Part shown: in pieces, positions 1 to 6,734 of the stretch
How the letters are laid out: each line of letters begins with the position of its first letter
Position numbering within the stretch: position 1 is the stretch's first letter
DNA from: Phycisphaerae bacterium
GTDB taxonomy: Bacteria; Planctomycetota; Phycisphaerae; JAAYCJ01
Assembly (NCBI GenBank): GCA_012514125.1
Contig: JAAZAW010000007.1
Span: forward strand, 1-12,109
DNA: 12,109 nt
Direction of reading: 5' to 3'
Notes under the pieces: model-generated
Told to the model about the DNA's origin: nothing
What the model saw: only the letters and a program-made list of their open reading frames with translations
Databases searched by the model: none
Made by a program: the position numbers and the translations under genes

Positions 1-2
1 CA

Positions 3-65
3 TACGGAATTGACTTATTGAATGCGCGGTACTTTAATGTCAATAAACTATTTCAGGCAGTATGA
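3..65 (+). other. Possible 3' tail of a gene entering from the left
   Basis: This frame is open from the window edge to a TGA at 63-65 and reads as about 20 residues ending in ...NKLFQAV. The other two plus frames close within about 7 codons, so this is the only plus frame that could carry a gene end. The stretch is too short to recognise a family, and an open run of this size can arise by chance. Confidence 0.2.
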
Positions 66-128
66 GCTTCGAAATCGGGATATCGTGACATTAGCCCCCG
101 CGCACGAAGTAAATGGAATTAGTATCAG

Positions 129-212
129 ACATGCCTAAGGAGAAGAAAACGTGAAAAACGCATGTTTTCTTTCTCAAATTCCAAACAACACAGAACTTAA
201 ATTAAAAACACA
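129..212. repeat. Intergenic hairpin repeat, copy A
   Basis: First of three imperfect direct repeats in the non-coding left end. The unit opens with CCTAAGGAGAAGAAAA and has TTTCTTTCTCAAA about 30 bases later, followed by an A-rich tail (AAATTAAAAACA). The two blocks are nearly complementary: GAGAAGAAAAC at 140-150 faces GTTTTCTTTCTC at 164-175, so a hairpin with a loop of about 13 bases can form in RNA or single-stranded DNA. Function unknown. Confidence 0.6.
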
Positions 213-221
213 TCTAGCCAG

Positions 222-363
222 GTTAAGGAGAAGAATTTGTAAAATACGTGTATCTTTCTCAAACTCCGAAACGACGACAAAATAAAATCAAAAACGTATA
301 TCCAAAAAAATCCTTCCCTGAGTCCGTAGTTCCTGAACTTGTCGAAGGCCAAAGCAACACAAC
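222..363. repeat. Intergenic hairpin repeat, copy B (extended)
   Basis: Second copy, beginning 88 bases after copy A. It has the same opening (GTTAAGGAGAAGAAT), the same second block (CTTTCTCAAACTCCGAAA) and the tail AAAATAAAATCAAAAACGTA. The hairpin arms are at 228-236 and 252-260. Unlike copy A, it continues for about 60 bases that also resemble the region after copy C: CCCTGAGTCCGTAG... followed by GTCGAAGGCCAAAGCAACACAAC. That extension contains the CCTGAACTTGTCGAAGG motif at 332-348. Confidence 0.6.
332..348 (+). repeat. CCTGAACTTGTCGAAGG motif, copy 1
   Basis: Close to the short dispersed motif CCTGAGC-TTGTCGAAGG that recurs in the intergenic DNA of many bacteria (recalled, not searched). 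It lies in the extension of repeat B. A degraded version occurs at the matching place in repeat C (around 554-570), and a copy in the opposite orientation lies at 4890-4908. Confidence 0.45.
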
Positions 364-440
364 GTTAGCACATTAATCCCCGTCACTTTTCGCAGAGTCC
401 AATACAACAACACTGCTAAATCAAATGAGTGCTAGACCTG

Positions 441-585
441 CCTAAGGAGAAGAAAATGGAAGAAAAGTGTGCTTTCTTTCTCAAACTCCGAAATAACGGT
501 AGAATTAAAATCAAAAATGTAATCTCTAAAAATCGCCCCCTAAGCCCATAGCCCCTGCGTTTCTCGAAGTGTCAAAGCGACACAA
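441..585. repeat. Intergenic hairpin repeat, copy C (extended)
   Basis: Third copy. It shares CCTAAGGAGAAGAAAA with copy A and CTTTCTCAAACTCCGAAA plus the AATTAAAATCAAAAA tail with copy B. Hairpin arms lie at 447-455 and 473-482. The downstream extension (CCCCTAAGCCCATAGCCCC, then TCGAAGTGTCAAAGCGACA) matches that of copy B with scattered changes. The bases just before copies A and C also match (AGACATG / AGACCTG). Apart from the three repeats I see no gene between 1 and 690. Confidence 0.6.
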
Positions 586-690
586 CATCCCCCCTTTTGA
601 CTTCCCACAAAGACCATAAAACATATCGTGAGCCATGCCTAATCTGCTGTTCTACATAGCGAACATGCCTATCTTCGCCCTCCCTTCAAC

Positions 691-720
691 AAAAAAACCG
701 CCCCGAAGGACGGCTTTTTC
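691..720 (-). terminator. Rho-independent terminator of dsbD
   Basis: On the minus strand, a GC-rich stem closed by a TTCG tetraloop (GCCGTCC / GGGCGGT, one mismatch) is followed by a run of seven T (plus-strand A run at 691-697). It starts about 40 bases past the dsbD stop codon. T and A runs flank both sides, so it may also work on the plus strand. Confidence 0.85.
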
Positions 721-760
721 CCTAACTTCCAACTTTCAACTTCTGACTTCCAACCCCCCC

Positions 761-2689
761 CTATATCCTGTTCCACGTGGAACGAACCTTCTCAACCTGC
801 ACCGCTTCGATCAACTCCTGCTTGTCATAAATCCCCGGCAAAAGCACCCGATGCCCATTCGCCTTGAAAATAATCGTAAAAGGCGGGCCGCTCTGCCCTG
901 TCCACTGCCGGAGCATCTTTTCCGCATACGGGTTCTTCGACGTCAGATCCGCCCGCAACAAAACCACCTCGTTTCGCCGCAGTGCTTCTTTCACCAATTC
1001 ATTTTCCAGCACAAAATATTCAACCGTCTTACAATTGATGCACCAATCCGCGGTAAATTCCACCACCACATCTTTCCCGCTCGAAATGGCTGTAGTAAAA
1101 TTCACTTCCGTAAGCTCTTGCCATTCAAGTCTATTGCTCTCGCTGCGTAACATCCCCCACCCACTGACAATCAGCACAATAACCCCCGCCACCTTGGCCG
1201 TTTTGCTCCAAAACCCATGCTTAAACTCCAGCACCTGCCCCCAAAACCAGATCACAAACGCAAACAGCACCAGATACATCAGCATCCATACGACCTTATC
1301 CTTCGGCAATGCCGTTACCAGAAATACCGCCACACCCAATAACAAAAATCCCATACTCTGCTTGAATAATTCCGACCACCTGCCGGTCTTCGGAATCTTT
1401 GCGACAAACCTCGGCGAAGCACTCAGTAATACATAAGGAAAAGCCATCCCCAAACCAATCATCATAAATCCCACCAACGTAAGCCAAACCGCCTGCGATT
1501 GCGCCCAAGCCACCGCCGCCCCCAAAATCCCAAAACTACAGGGCGTCGATAAAATCCCCGCCAAAAAACCCATACTTAACGCGCCAATATGTCCTTTCTG
1601 CACAAAACTGCGATTAGCGACAAATTTCGGCACTAAAACCTGATAAACATCAAACATACCCAACGCCAATAACACCAGAATCATACTCAATGCCATCAAA
1701 ATCGTCGTACTCTGGAAAGTTTGCCCCCAGGAGAACCCCCCTTTCAAAATCACCGCAACAACACCAATACTTAAAAAGAAACTGACCACCCCCACCGAAA
1801 AAATCATCGCCAAACGCAAAGGAGAATGGTTTTCATGCTGCGCCTGCTTGGCTAATTGCAAAATCTTGATGGGAATAACCGGCAAAACACAAGGCATAAT
1901 GTTTAATATCAATCCCGCTAAGAATGCGACCATTAACGGAATCGCCACTCCCGCTTTCCGAAGATCAATTTTATGCGAAAATAACGAGACCGTGGTTCCA
2001 AGCCCGTCAGAGCCTGTCTTTTCCGATGAATCGCCGGACTGCGAAACAACCGCTGTTTCCTCCAAGCTGCCGCCCGAAGAGACCTCGGCCCCCCCTTCCA
2101 AACCGCCAACGACCGCCGTTTCTTCAGACTCAACACTTTTCCCGCTCGTTTGCCCCTCTTTGTTCCACGTGGAACCAATCTTAAACGTACCGCGAACAAC
2201 CTTATCGATCACCGGCGGATAACATTGTGAATCGGAACAAGCCTGGTAAGTCAACGAAATCGAAATATCAACCGTCGATGCCGGCACCTCATCAGAAACC
2301 GTCCCCATAAACCGAAGAGTCACCTTCCCATCCTGCGGTTCAAGGACCTGAATCGTCTCGCCCGCCGCTTCAAGCTCTGAAACTCGCGGATAAACAGGCT
2401 TAACATCCCATTTTATCGGCCCCGACGACGTAATCTTTGCCTGCGTCGCATAATAAGGCTCTGGCACTCCAGGTCCGTAAAGATGCAATCCCGGTGAAAG
2501 CGGAATCAAAACTTTTAGCTCCACAGACTCCCCTGCCCGAACACCGGATGGATCAAACTCGATATCAGGTTCATCATTCGCTGCCATCCCCGCTAGCGGC
2601 GAGAAAAACACACAAAATACAACGAGCCATAACAACTTGTACTTAAAACAGTTATATTTACAAAGCTGTCGCGTACTTTGATGGTGCAT
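761..2689 (-). CDS. dsbD: Thiol:disulfide interchange protein DsbD
   Basis: Membrane reductase that passes electrons from cytoplasmic thioredoxin through the inner membrane to periplasmic disulfide-handling proteins. Numbering below counts a TTG three bases upstream as residue 1. A signal peptide (about 17-37, ending LAGMAA) leads into an N-terminal DsbD-alpha domain with the Cys152/Cys157 pair (YQACSDSQCYPP). The central CcdA-like membrane domain (about 250-515) carries the two redox cysteines, Cys268 in NIMPCVLPV and Cys385 in LSTPCSFG. The C-terminal thioredoxin-like domain has the active site WCINC (Cys551, Cys554). All six expected cysteines are present and the length is near normal. Between alpha and membrane domains lies a Gly/Ser/Glu linker (about 178-235) with EETAVV twice. 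I prefer the ATG at 2689: AGGAGG at 2700-2695 is 5 bases from it but only 2 from the TTG at 2692. Two parS palindromes lie inside the gene. Confidence 0.95.
   Translation of the reverse strand: MHHQSTRQLCKYNCFKYKLLWLVVFCVFFSPLAGMAANDEPDIEFDPSGVRAGESVELKVLIPLSPGLHLYGPGVPEPYYATQAKITSSGPIKWDVKPVYPRVSELEAAGETIQVLEPQDGKVTLRFMGTVSDEVPASTVDISISLTYQACSDSQCYPPVIDKVVRGTFKIGSTWNKEGQTSGKSVESEETAVVGGLEGGAEVSSGGSLEETAVVSQSGDSSEKTGSDGLGTTVSLFSHKIDLRKAGVAIPLMVAFLAGLILNIMPCVLPVIPIKILQLAKQAQHENHSPLRLAMIFSVGVVSFFLSIGVVAVILKGGFSWGQTFQSTTILMALSMILVLLALGMFDVYQVLVPKFVANRSFVQKGHIGALSMGFLAGILSTPCSFGILGAAVAWAQSQAVWLTLVGFMMIGLGMAFPYVLLSASPRFVAKIPKTGRWSELFKQSMGFLLLGVAVFLVTALPKDKVVWMLMYLVLFAFVIWFWGQVLEFKHGFWSKTAKVAGVIVLIVSGWGMLRSESNRLEWQELTEVNFTTAISSGKDVVVEFTADWCINCKTVEYFVLENELVKEALRRNEVVLLRADLTSKNPYAEKMLRQWTGQSGPPFTIIFKANGHRVLLPGIYDKQELIEAVQVEKVRSTWNRI
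770..783. promoter_or_regulatory. parS site 1 (ParB-binding palindrome)
   Basis: Perfect 14-base palindrome GTTCCACGTGGAAC with T before and G after. It matches the conserved core of chromosomal parS, the centromere-like site bound by ParB (Spo0J) in most bacteria; the GTTCC variant is the one known from Pseudomonas and Caulobacter. It lies in the last codons of dsbD, encoding STWN just before the terminal Arg-Ile. Confidence 0.8.
2162..2175. promoter_or_regulatory. parS site 2 (ParB-binding palindrome)
   Basis: Second perfect GTTCCACGTGGAAC, 1392 bases from the first, with T before and C after (TGTTCCACGTGGAACC). It falls at the start of the flexible linker after the alpha domain of DsbD and again encodes STWN (residues 174-177), in the same reading frame as site 1. 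Two identical 14-mers in one 1.9-kb gene are very unlikely by chance. Confidence 0.8.
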
Positions 2690-2802
2690 CAAGACCTCCT
2701 CGCTTGTGAAATCAAACGTAATGTAAAAAAATAATACTTTAGATCATATTCCATACACGCCCGATTTTCCACCCGCTAAGTAATTCTTTGCCCTTTTTTG
2801 AT

Positions 2803-2830
2803 TTGAAGTTCCAACGCGGTATTGTAACAT
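2803..2830 (+). promoter_or_regulatory. Candidate promoter of the ZIP transporter gene
   Basis: TTGAAG at 2803-2808 and TAACAT at 2825-2830 are separated by 16 bases, which is acceptable for a sigma-70 type promoter. They lie about 55 bases upstream of the chosen ATG. The rest of the intergenic region between dsbD and this gene (2690-2885) shows no clear operator. Confidence 0.3.
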
Positions 2831-2885
2831 ATCTACAAACCAAAATGATCTTTTGAATAAGAAACCAACTGACAAAGGATTTTCC

Positions 2886-3707
2886 ATGAACAGCCTTATT
2901 GAATGGTTTGAAGGCCTGGGTCCGATAATACAAGCCCTCTTAGCAACACTATTCACCTGGCTGGCGACCGCCGCCGGTGCCGCTACCGTTATTTTCTTTA
3001 AAACCTTCTCAAAAAAAATACTCGATGCCATGCTCGGATTCGCTGCCGGGGTCATGATCGCCGCGAGTTACTGGTCGCTGCTGGCCCCCGCCATCACAAT
3101 GTCCGAAAAATCCTCCCTCCCCCACTGGCTCCCCCCCGCCATTGGGTTTATCCTGGGCGCTTTGTTTCTCTGGAGCCTCGACAAAATCCTGCCGCACCTG
3201 CACATCGGTTTCGCCCGCGAAGAAGCCGAAGGAATAAAAACTCATTGGAAAAGAACAGCTTTACTTGTTATGGCCATCACCATTCATAATATCCCTGAAG
3301 GCCTGGCCGTCGGTGTCGCCTTTGGAGCCGTTGCGAACGGTTTCGATGGAGCAACTCTGGCCTCTGCCGTCGCCCTGGCAATAGGCATCGGGCTGCAAAA
3401 CTTCCCCGAAGGGATCGCCGTCGCCATGCCCATCCGCAGAGAAGGCGCATCCCGATTAAAGAGTTTCTGGTACGGACAGCTCTCTGCCATCGTCGAACCC
3501 ATGGCAGGCGTCATCGGGGCCGTCGCGGTGGTCTACGCCCAGCCGATCCTCCCCTATGCCCTGAGTTTTGCTGCCGGCGCGATGATCTTTATTGTCGTCG
3601 AAGAGGTCATTCCGGAATCGCAACGAAACGGTGACACCGACCTGTCAACGATGGCAACGATGTTCGGCTTTGTCGTGATGATGATTCTGGATGTCGCATT
3701 AGGTTGA
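2886..3707 (+). CDS. ZIP-family divalent metal transporter (GufA/ZupT-like)
   Basis: Inner-membrane permease expected to import zinc or other divalent metals. The 273-residue protein is almost all membrane helices, as usual for the family. The diagnostic metal-binding motifs are present: HNIPEG at 134-139 in the fourth helix and QNFPEG at 171-176 in the fifth, plus an acidic VVEEVIPES near 237-245. The Gln in the second motif, in place of the His seen in many ZIPs, fits the GufA-like branch, but I cannot fix the metal. A His-containing loop (LPHLHIG, about 102-108) precedes helix four. The start is the ATG at 2886, with AAAGGA 6 bases upstream; an in-frame TTG at 2853 would add 11 polar residues and has no ribosome-binding site. 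Transcribed divergently from dsbD. Although on the plus strand it is richer in C than G. Confidence 0.9.
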   Translation: MNSLIEWFEGLGPIIQALLATLFTWLATAAGAATVIFFKTFSKKILDAMLGFAAGVMIAASYWSLLAPAITMSEKSSLPHWLPPAIGFILGALFLWSLDKILPHLHIGFAREEAEGIKTHWKRTALLVMAITIHNIPEGLAVGVAFGAVANGFDGATLASAVALAIGIGLQNFPEGIAVAMPIRREGASRLKSFWYGQLSAIVEPMAGVIGAVAVVYAQPILPYALSFAAGAMIFIVVEEVIPESQRNGDTDLSTMATMFGFVVMMILDVALG

Positions 3708-3776
3708 CATTTTCCGTCAGTCATGTCAAAATACCTTCACAAACAGAATGTGGATTATATAGAAGGAGTCAACCAA

Positions 3777-4631
3777 ATGGCAGAGAAATGGGTCGGCGTG
3801 TCAGAAGCATGTCAATTGCTGCAAGTCTCTGAAAGAACGCTATATAGGAAAATAAAGGACGGCAAGATCGAGAGCCGGATGACGGACAATAGTCATCGGG
3901 AAGTCCTGGTGGCAGTGCCAATGACAAAAGAGGAAATCGCGGAAGGACACCTCAAACTTGCGTCCGACACCGTCGATAATCAACTCAAAATCGTCGCCAC
4001 CGCCCTGGGCAGCACCGAGCTGGTCAACAAGCGGATGCAGGCAGAACTTGACTTTGTCAAGACAGAGCTTGGCAGGGTTCGTGAAAATGCCATGTCAGAG
4101 ATTGTCAGGGTGCAGGAACATTCAAGCCAGCAGGTTGATTATATCAAAACGGAAATGATTCGCTCCCGACGGATGGGACTGATTGGGTGGGGGGTTAGCG
4201 GTGCATTAGTGGCGGTGCTGCTGATTGTCAGTATTATGACCGTCAAAAAGTTGTCAATCAAGGAAACGCAAATTGAAGTAGCCAGGGCCGATGCCGACTC
4301 TTCCAGACAGATCGTTGCGGTGGTGTCTGACAGAGTGACGGACAAGGAACGCGTCATATCACGATTAGAGGCGGATATAGCGGCTATTAAATCGGAGTTG
4401 ACTGACAGCAAGGTGAAGTTAGCGGCATTGGCTCTCCAAAATGTTCAACCGGCGAATATGAAATTTACGGTTCAGCCATTCAGGATGATGACTGACATTC
4501 CTGCCACCATGACGGTAGCGACAATGCCTGCAACAACGACTCAGCCCGATGAAAAAATAACCGCACCTCGCCTTGCCAGTCAACCGGTCGGCGGTCCGAC
4601 GAGTAAACCCGCGGGGGTGGCGGGCGAGTAG
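3777..4631 (+). CDS. Membrane-anchored helix-turn-helix coiled-coil protein, function unknown
   Basis: I do not recognise a named family for the whole protein (284 residues). In order: an excisionase/MerR-like helix-turn-helix (about 4-45; SEACQLLQVSERTLYRKIKDGKI is a typical DNA-binding pattern); a charged, probably coiled-coil region (about 60-130); one hydrophobic segment (about 135-156; GLIGWGVSGALVAVLLIVSI) preceded by Arg-Ser-Arg-Arg; a second coiled coil (about 160-222); and a Pro/Thr-rich tail. The arginines before the membrane segment predict the helix-turn-helix inside the cell and the second coil plus tail outside, which would tether DNA to the membrane (inference). The ATG at 3777 has GAAGGAG about 8 bases upstream; an in-frame ATG at 3723 lacks one and adds 18 residues. 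It follows the transporter gene by 69 bases and could be cotranscribed. Confidence 0.75.
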   Translation: MAEKWVGVSEACQLLQVSERTLYRKIKDGKIESRMTDNSHREVLVAVPMTKEEIAEGHLKLASDTVDNQLKIVATALGSTELVNKRMQAELDFVKTELGRVRENAMSEIVRVQEHSSQQVDYIKTEMIRSRRMGLIGWGVSGALVAVLLIVSIMTVKKLSIKETQIEVARADADSSRQIVAVVSDRVTDKERVISRLEADIAAIKSELTDSKVKLAALALQNVQPANMKFTVQPFRMMTDIPATMTVATMPATTTQPDEKITAPRLASQPVGGPTSKPAGVAGE

Positions 4632-4920
4632 TGGCAGATGATGGCAGGGGGGTGACATTTGTTTTTGTGTCTGTCACACGGCGTCATTTTCGTATCTTTT
4701 TATATTGCAACACTTAATGTAATGACATGGAATGGCGTAGGGTGCGTCGTTTATGAGAGCTGTCAGAGAATGACAAGACAAATTTTTGACATTATGAGAT
4801 GCGGTTGTCGCTATTTATGCCCCTGGGGTTCGGCTTTTTATGTGAAAAAGTTAAAAGGTTTTGCAGATAAAGTGCGCGGGGCGATAAGTCCTTCGACCGG
4901 CTCAGGGACCGCAAGCTCGA
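4632..4920. other. Gene-poor stretch between convergent genes
   Basis: No convincing gene here. A 94-codon plus-strand frame (4659-4943) has no ribosome-binding site, an unlikely composition rich in Cys, Met and aromatics, and ends inside the terminator region. There is no obvious DnaA-box cluster. The recognisable items are the dispersed motif at 4890-4908 and, to the right, the AT-rich hairpin block. Confidence 0.5.
4890..4908 (-). repeat. CCTTCGACCGGCTCAGGGA motif, copy 2
   Basis: Inverted relative to the copy at 332-348: its complement reads TCCCTGAGCCGGTCGAAGG. It shares the CCTGA....GTCGAAGG frame with that copy. It belongs to the same dispersed class, in the spacer between two convergent genes. 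Confidence 0.45.
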
Positions 4921-4997
4921 ATTATATTATAATATTACAATAAAATACGACCCGTTGGTTTTACGGGTCGTATTTGTAGTATTATATTATAATATTA
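4921..4997. repeat. Two AT-rich 17-bp direct repeats, 60 bp apart, around a hairpin
   Basis: ATTATATTATAATATTA occurs at 4921-4937 and again at 4981-4997, exactly 60 bases apart. Each copy contains the perfect 12-base palindrome ATATTATAATAT. The terminator hairpin sits between them. The block is about 85% A+T apart from the hairpin stem. Confidence 0.7.
4943..4975. terminator. Strong bidirectional hairpin between convergent genes
   Basis: A perfect 13-bp stem (AAATACGACCCGT / ACGGGTCGTATTT) with a 7-base loop, placed 30 bases past the hcp stop on the minus strand and about 310 bases past the helix-turn-helix gene on the plus strand. A/T tracts are part of the stem on both sides, so it can act in both directions. 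It is most likely the hcp operon terminator. Confidence 0.75.
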
Positions 4998-5004
4998 TAA
5001 TTTG

Positions 5005-6657
5005 TTAGCCCAGAATTGCCTTCAAGTCTTCCTGGGGTGTCGTGATCGGCATGAGGTTGAATTTTTCCACCAAAACTTTCAGAATCGGTGGGGCGACGAA
5101 TGCCGGCAGACTCGGGCCGATTCGGATGTTCTTGATTCCCAGGTGAAGCAGGGTCAACAGGATCACAACCGCTTTTTGTTCGAACCATGACAGGATCATG
5201 GACAGCGGCAGGGAGTTGACGTCGGTGTTGAAGGCTTTGGCCAGGGCGACGGCGATTTGGATCGCGGAATAGGCGTCGTTACATTGGCCGATATCCAGGA
5301 GTCGAGGAATTCCATCGATATTTCCGTACTCGAGTTTATTGAACCGATATTTTCCACAGGCCAGGGTCAGGATGACGCAGTCGTTGGGGACGAGTTTTGC
5401 GAATTCGGTGTAATAGTTTCGCCCTGGTTTTGCGCCGTCGCAACCACCGACGAGGAAGAAGTGTTTGATGTCGCCGGATTTGACGGCGGCGATGACTTTA
5501 TCGGCGACGCTCATGACGGCGTTGTGGCCGAAGCCTATGGTGATGGTTTTTTCAGGTTCATCGGCTTCAAATCCCGGTGCATCGAGTGCGGCCTGGACGA
5601 GTGGAGCGAAATTTCCGTGGTTGAGATGTTCGACGTTGGGCCAGCCGACGACGCCGCTGGTGAAGATTCGATTTTTGTAGCTTTCCTGCGGCCTTTGGAT
5701 ACAGTTGGTGGTCATGAGGATTGCACCGGGGAAGGCGTCGAATTCGGTTCGTTGATTTTGCCAGGCACTGCCGTAGTTGCCGATGAGGTGGGGGTATTTT
5801 TTCAGGCCTGGATAGGCGTTTGCGGGAAGCATTTCGCCGTGTGTATAGACGTTGATGTTTTTGTCTTTGGTTTGCTCGAGGACCATGGCGAGGTCTTTGA
5901 GGTCATGGCCTGAGACGAGAATGGCTTTTCCTTTTTTTGCGGTGATGCGGACCTGTGTAGGTTCAGGTTGGCCATAGGTTCCGGTGTTAGCGTCATCTAA
6001 CAGTGCCATGACAGTGAGGTTGACTTCGCCGCATTTCAGGTTCATGCTCAGGAGCTGATCGATGTCGGTGGGATTGGTCGCCAGGAAGTCGAGTGCTTCG
6101 TAGACGAAGTCGTAAACACTGTCGTCCTGCTGTCCGAGGATTTGGGCATGATCGGCGTAGGCGGCGAGTCCTTTGAGTCCGTAGGTGAGCAGTTCCTGGA
6201 GTCCTGTCACATCCGGGCCTTGTTCTTCGATTCGTTTTTGCACCCAGGGTGATTGGATGATTTGTTTAACGTCGTCCTGAATGTCGGCGGAAGGTTGCCA
6301 GGCGGCGGGGCCGGTGAGTTCCTGGGGTTTCGTGCCGGCTTGGGCGCAGGCATCAAGATATTCCTGATGAAGTTTGTTTCTGAATTCGACGGCGCGTCGA
6401 ACGCGCTGTTCGATGGCGGCGGGATCGAAGTTGACATTGGTCAATGTTGTAAAGAGCGACTCGACGGTAAAGACATCGACATGTCGATCGCGATGTCCCA
6501 ATGCCCGCAAGCGATGTGCCACTGTCGCCAGACCTTTGAGTGAATAAATCAGAAGGTCCTGCGTTGCGGCGGTGACGGGGTCTTTGCCGCAGACACCCTG
6601 GACGGTGCAGCCTGTGCCTTTGGCGGTTTGTTCGCATTGATAACAGAACATACTCAT
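5005..6657 (-). CDS. hcp: Hydroxylamine reductase / hybrid-cluster protein
   Basis: Cytoplasmic iron-sulfur enzyme; the family reduces nitric oxide and hydroxylamine and protects anaerobes from nitrosative stress. The 550-residue length is normal for the short class. The N-terminal cluster motif is Cys5-x2-Cys8-x8-Cys17-x5-Cys23, the spacing of the [4Fe-4S] class found in strict anaerobes rather than the wider [2Fe-2S] motif of enterobacteria. The hybrid-cluster ligands can all be placed: His251 (SGHDL), Glu275 (HGEML), Cys319 (TTNCI), Cys406 (GGCDG), Cys434 (LACGKYRF), Cys459 (IGQCND), Glu493 and Lys495 (WFEQKA). It should therefore be active. The ATG at 6657 has GGAGGA about 8 bases upstream. 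It is the last gene of the minus-strand operon, 77 bases after the ferredoxin-like gene with no terminator between them. Confidence 0.97.
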   Translation of the reverse strand: MSMFCYQCEQTAKGTGCTVQGVCGKDPVTAATQDLLIYSLKGLATVAHRLRALGHRDRHVDVFTVESLFTTLTNVNFDPAAIEQRVRRAVEFRNKLHQEYLDACAQAGTKPQELTGPAAWQPSADIQDDVKQIIQSPWVQKRIEEQGPDVTGLQELLTYGLKGLAAYADHAQILGQQDDSVYDFVYEALDFLATNPTDIDQLLSMNLKCGEVNLTVMALLDDANTGTYGQPEPTQVRITAKKGKAILVSGHDLKDLAMVLEQTKDKNINVYTHGEMLPANAYPGLKKYPHLIGNYGSAWQNQRTEFDAFPGAILMTTNCIQRPQESYKNRIFTSGVVGWPNVEHLNHGNFAPLVQAALDAPGFEADEPEKTITIGFGHNAVMSVADKVIAAVKSGDIKHFFLVGGCDGAKPGRNYYTEFAKLVPNDCVILTLACGKYRFNKLEYGNIDGIPRLLDIGQCNDAYSAIQIAVALAKAFNTDVNSLPLSMILSWFEQKAVVILLTLLHLGIKNIRIGPSLPAFVAPPILKVLVEKFNLMPITTPQEDLKAILG

Positions 6658-6734
6658 GGTTGTAATCCTCCATTTCTAAAAATATCGAAAAAAAAGTTAC
6701 GTTACTACTTTCAGACTCTCATAAAATCGTTGTT

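Noticed and set aside
129..585. The three left-end repeats as a CRISPR array
   Set aside because: Units are imperfect, unevenly spaced (88 and 219 bases between starts) and A-rich, and the intervening DNA is partly repeated too. There are no constant repeats with unique spacers and no cas genes.
635..1150. 171-codon plus-strand frame over the dsbD 3' end
   Set aside because: It reads through the dsbD terminator hairpin and antisense to the thioredoxin-like domain of DsbD; composition is basic and low-quality.
3749..3757. TGTGGATTA as a DnaA box marking oriC
   Set aside because: It matches TGTGGATAA at 8 of 9 bases but stands alone; I found no cluster of DnaA boxes between 3.7 and 5.0 kb or in the other gaps.
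4659..4943. 94-codon plus-strand frame as a small gene
   Set aside because: No ribosome-binding site, composition rich in Cys, Met and aromatic residues, and it runs over the dispersed motif into the AT-rich repeat.
5257..5913. 218-codon plus-strand frame opposite hcp
   Set aside because: Entirely antisense to the well-supported hcp gene, whose cluster ligands are encoded across this region; acidic, Gly/Val-rich composition typical of an antisense shadow.
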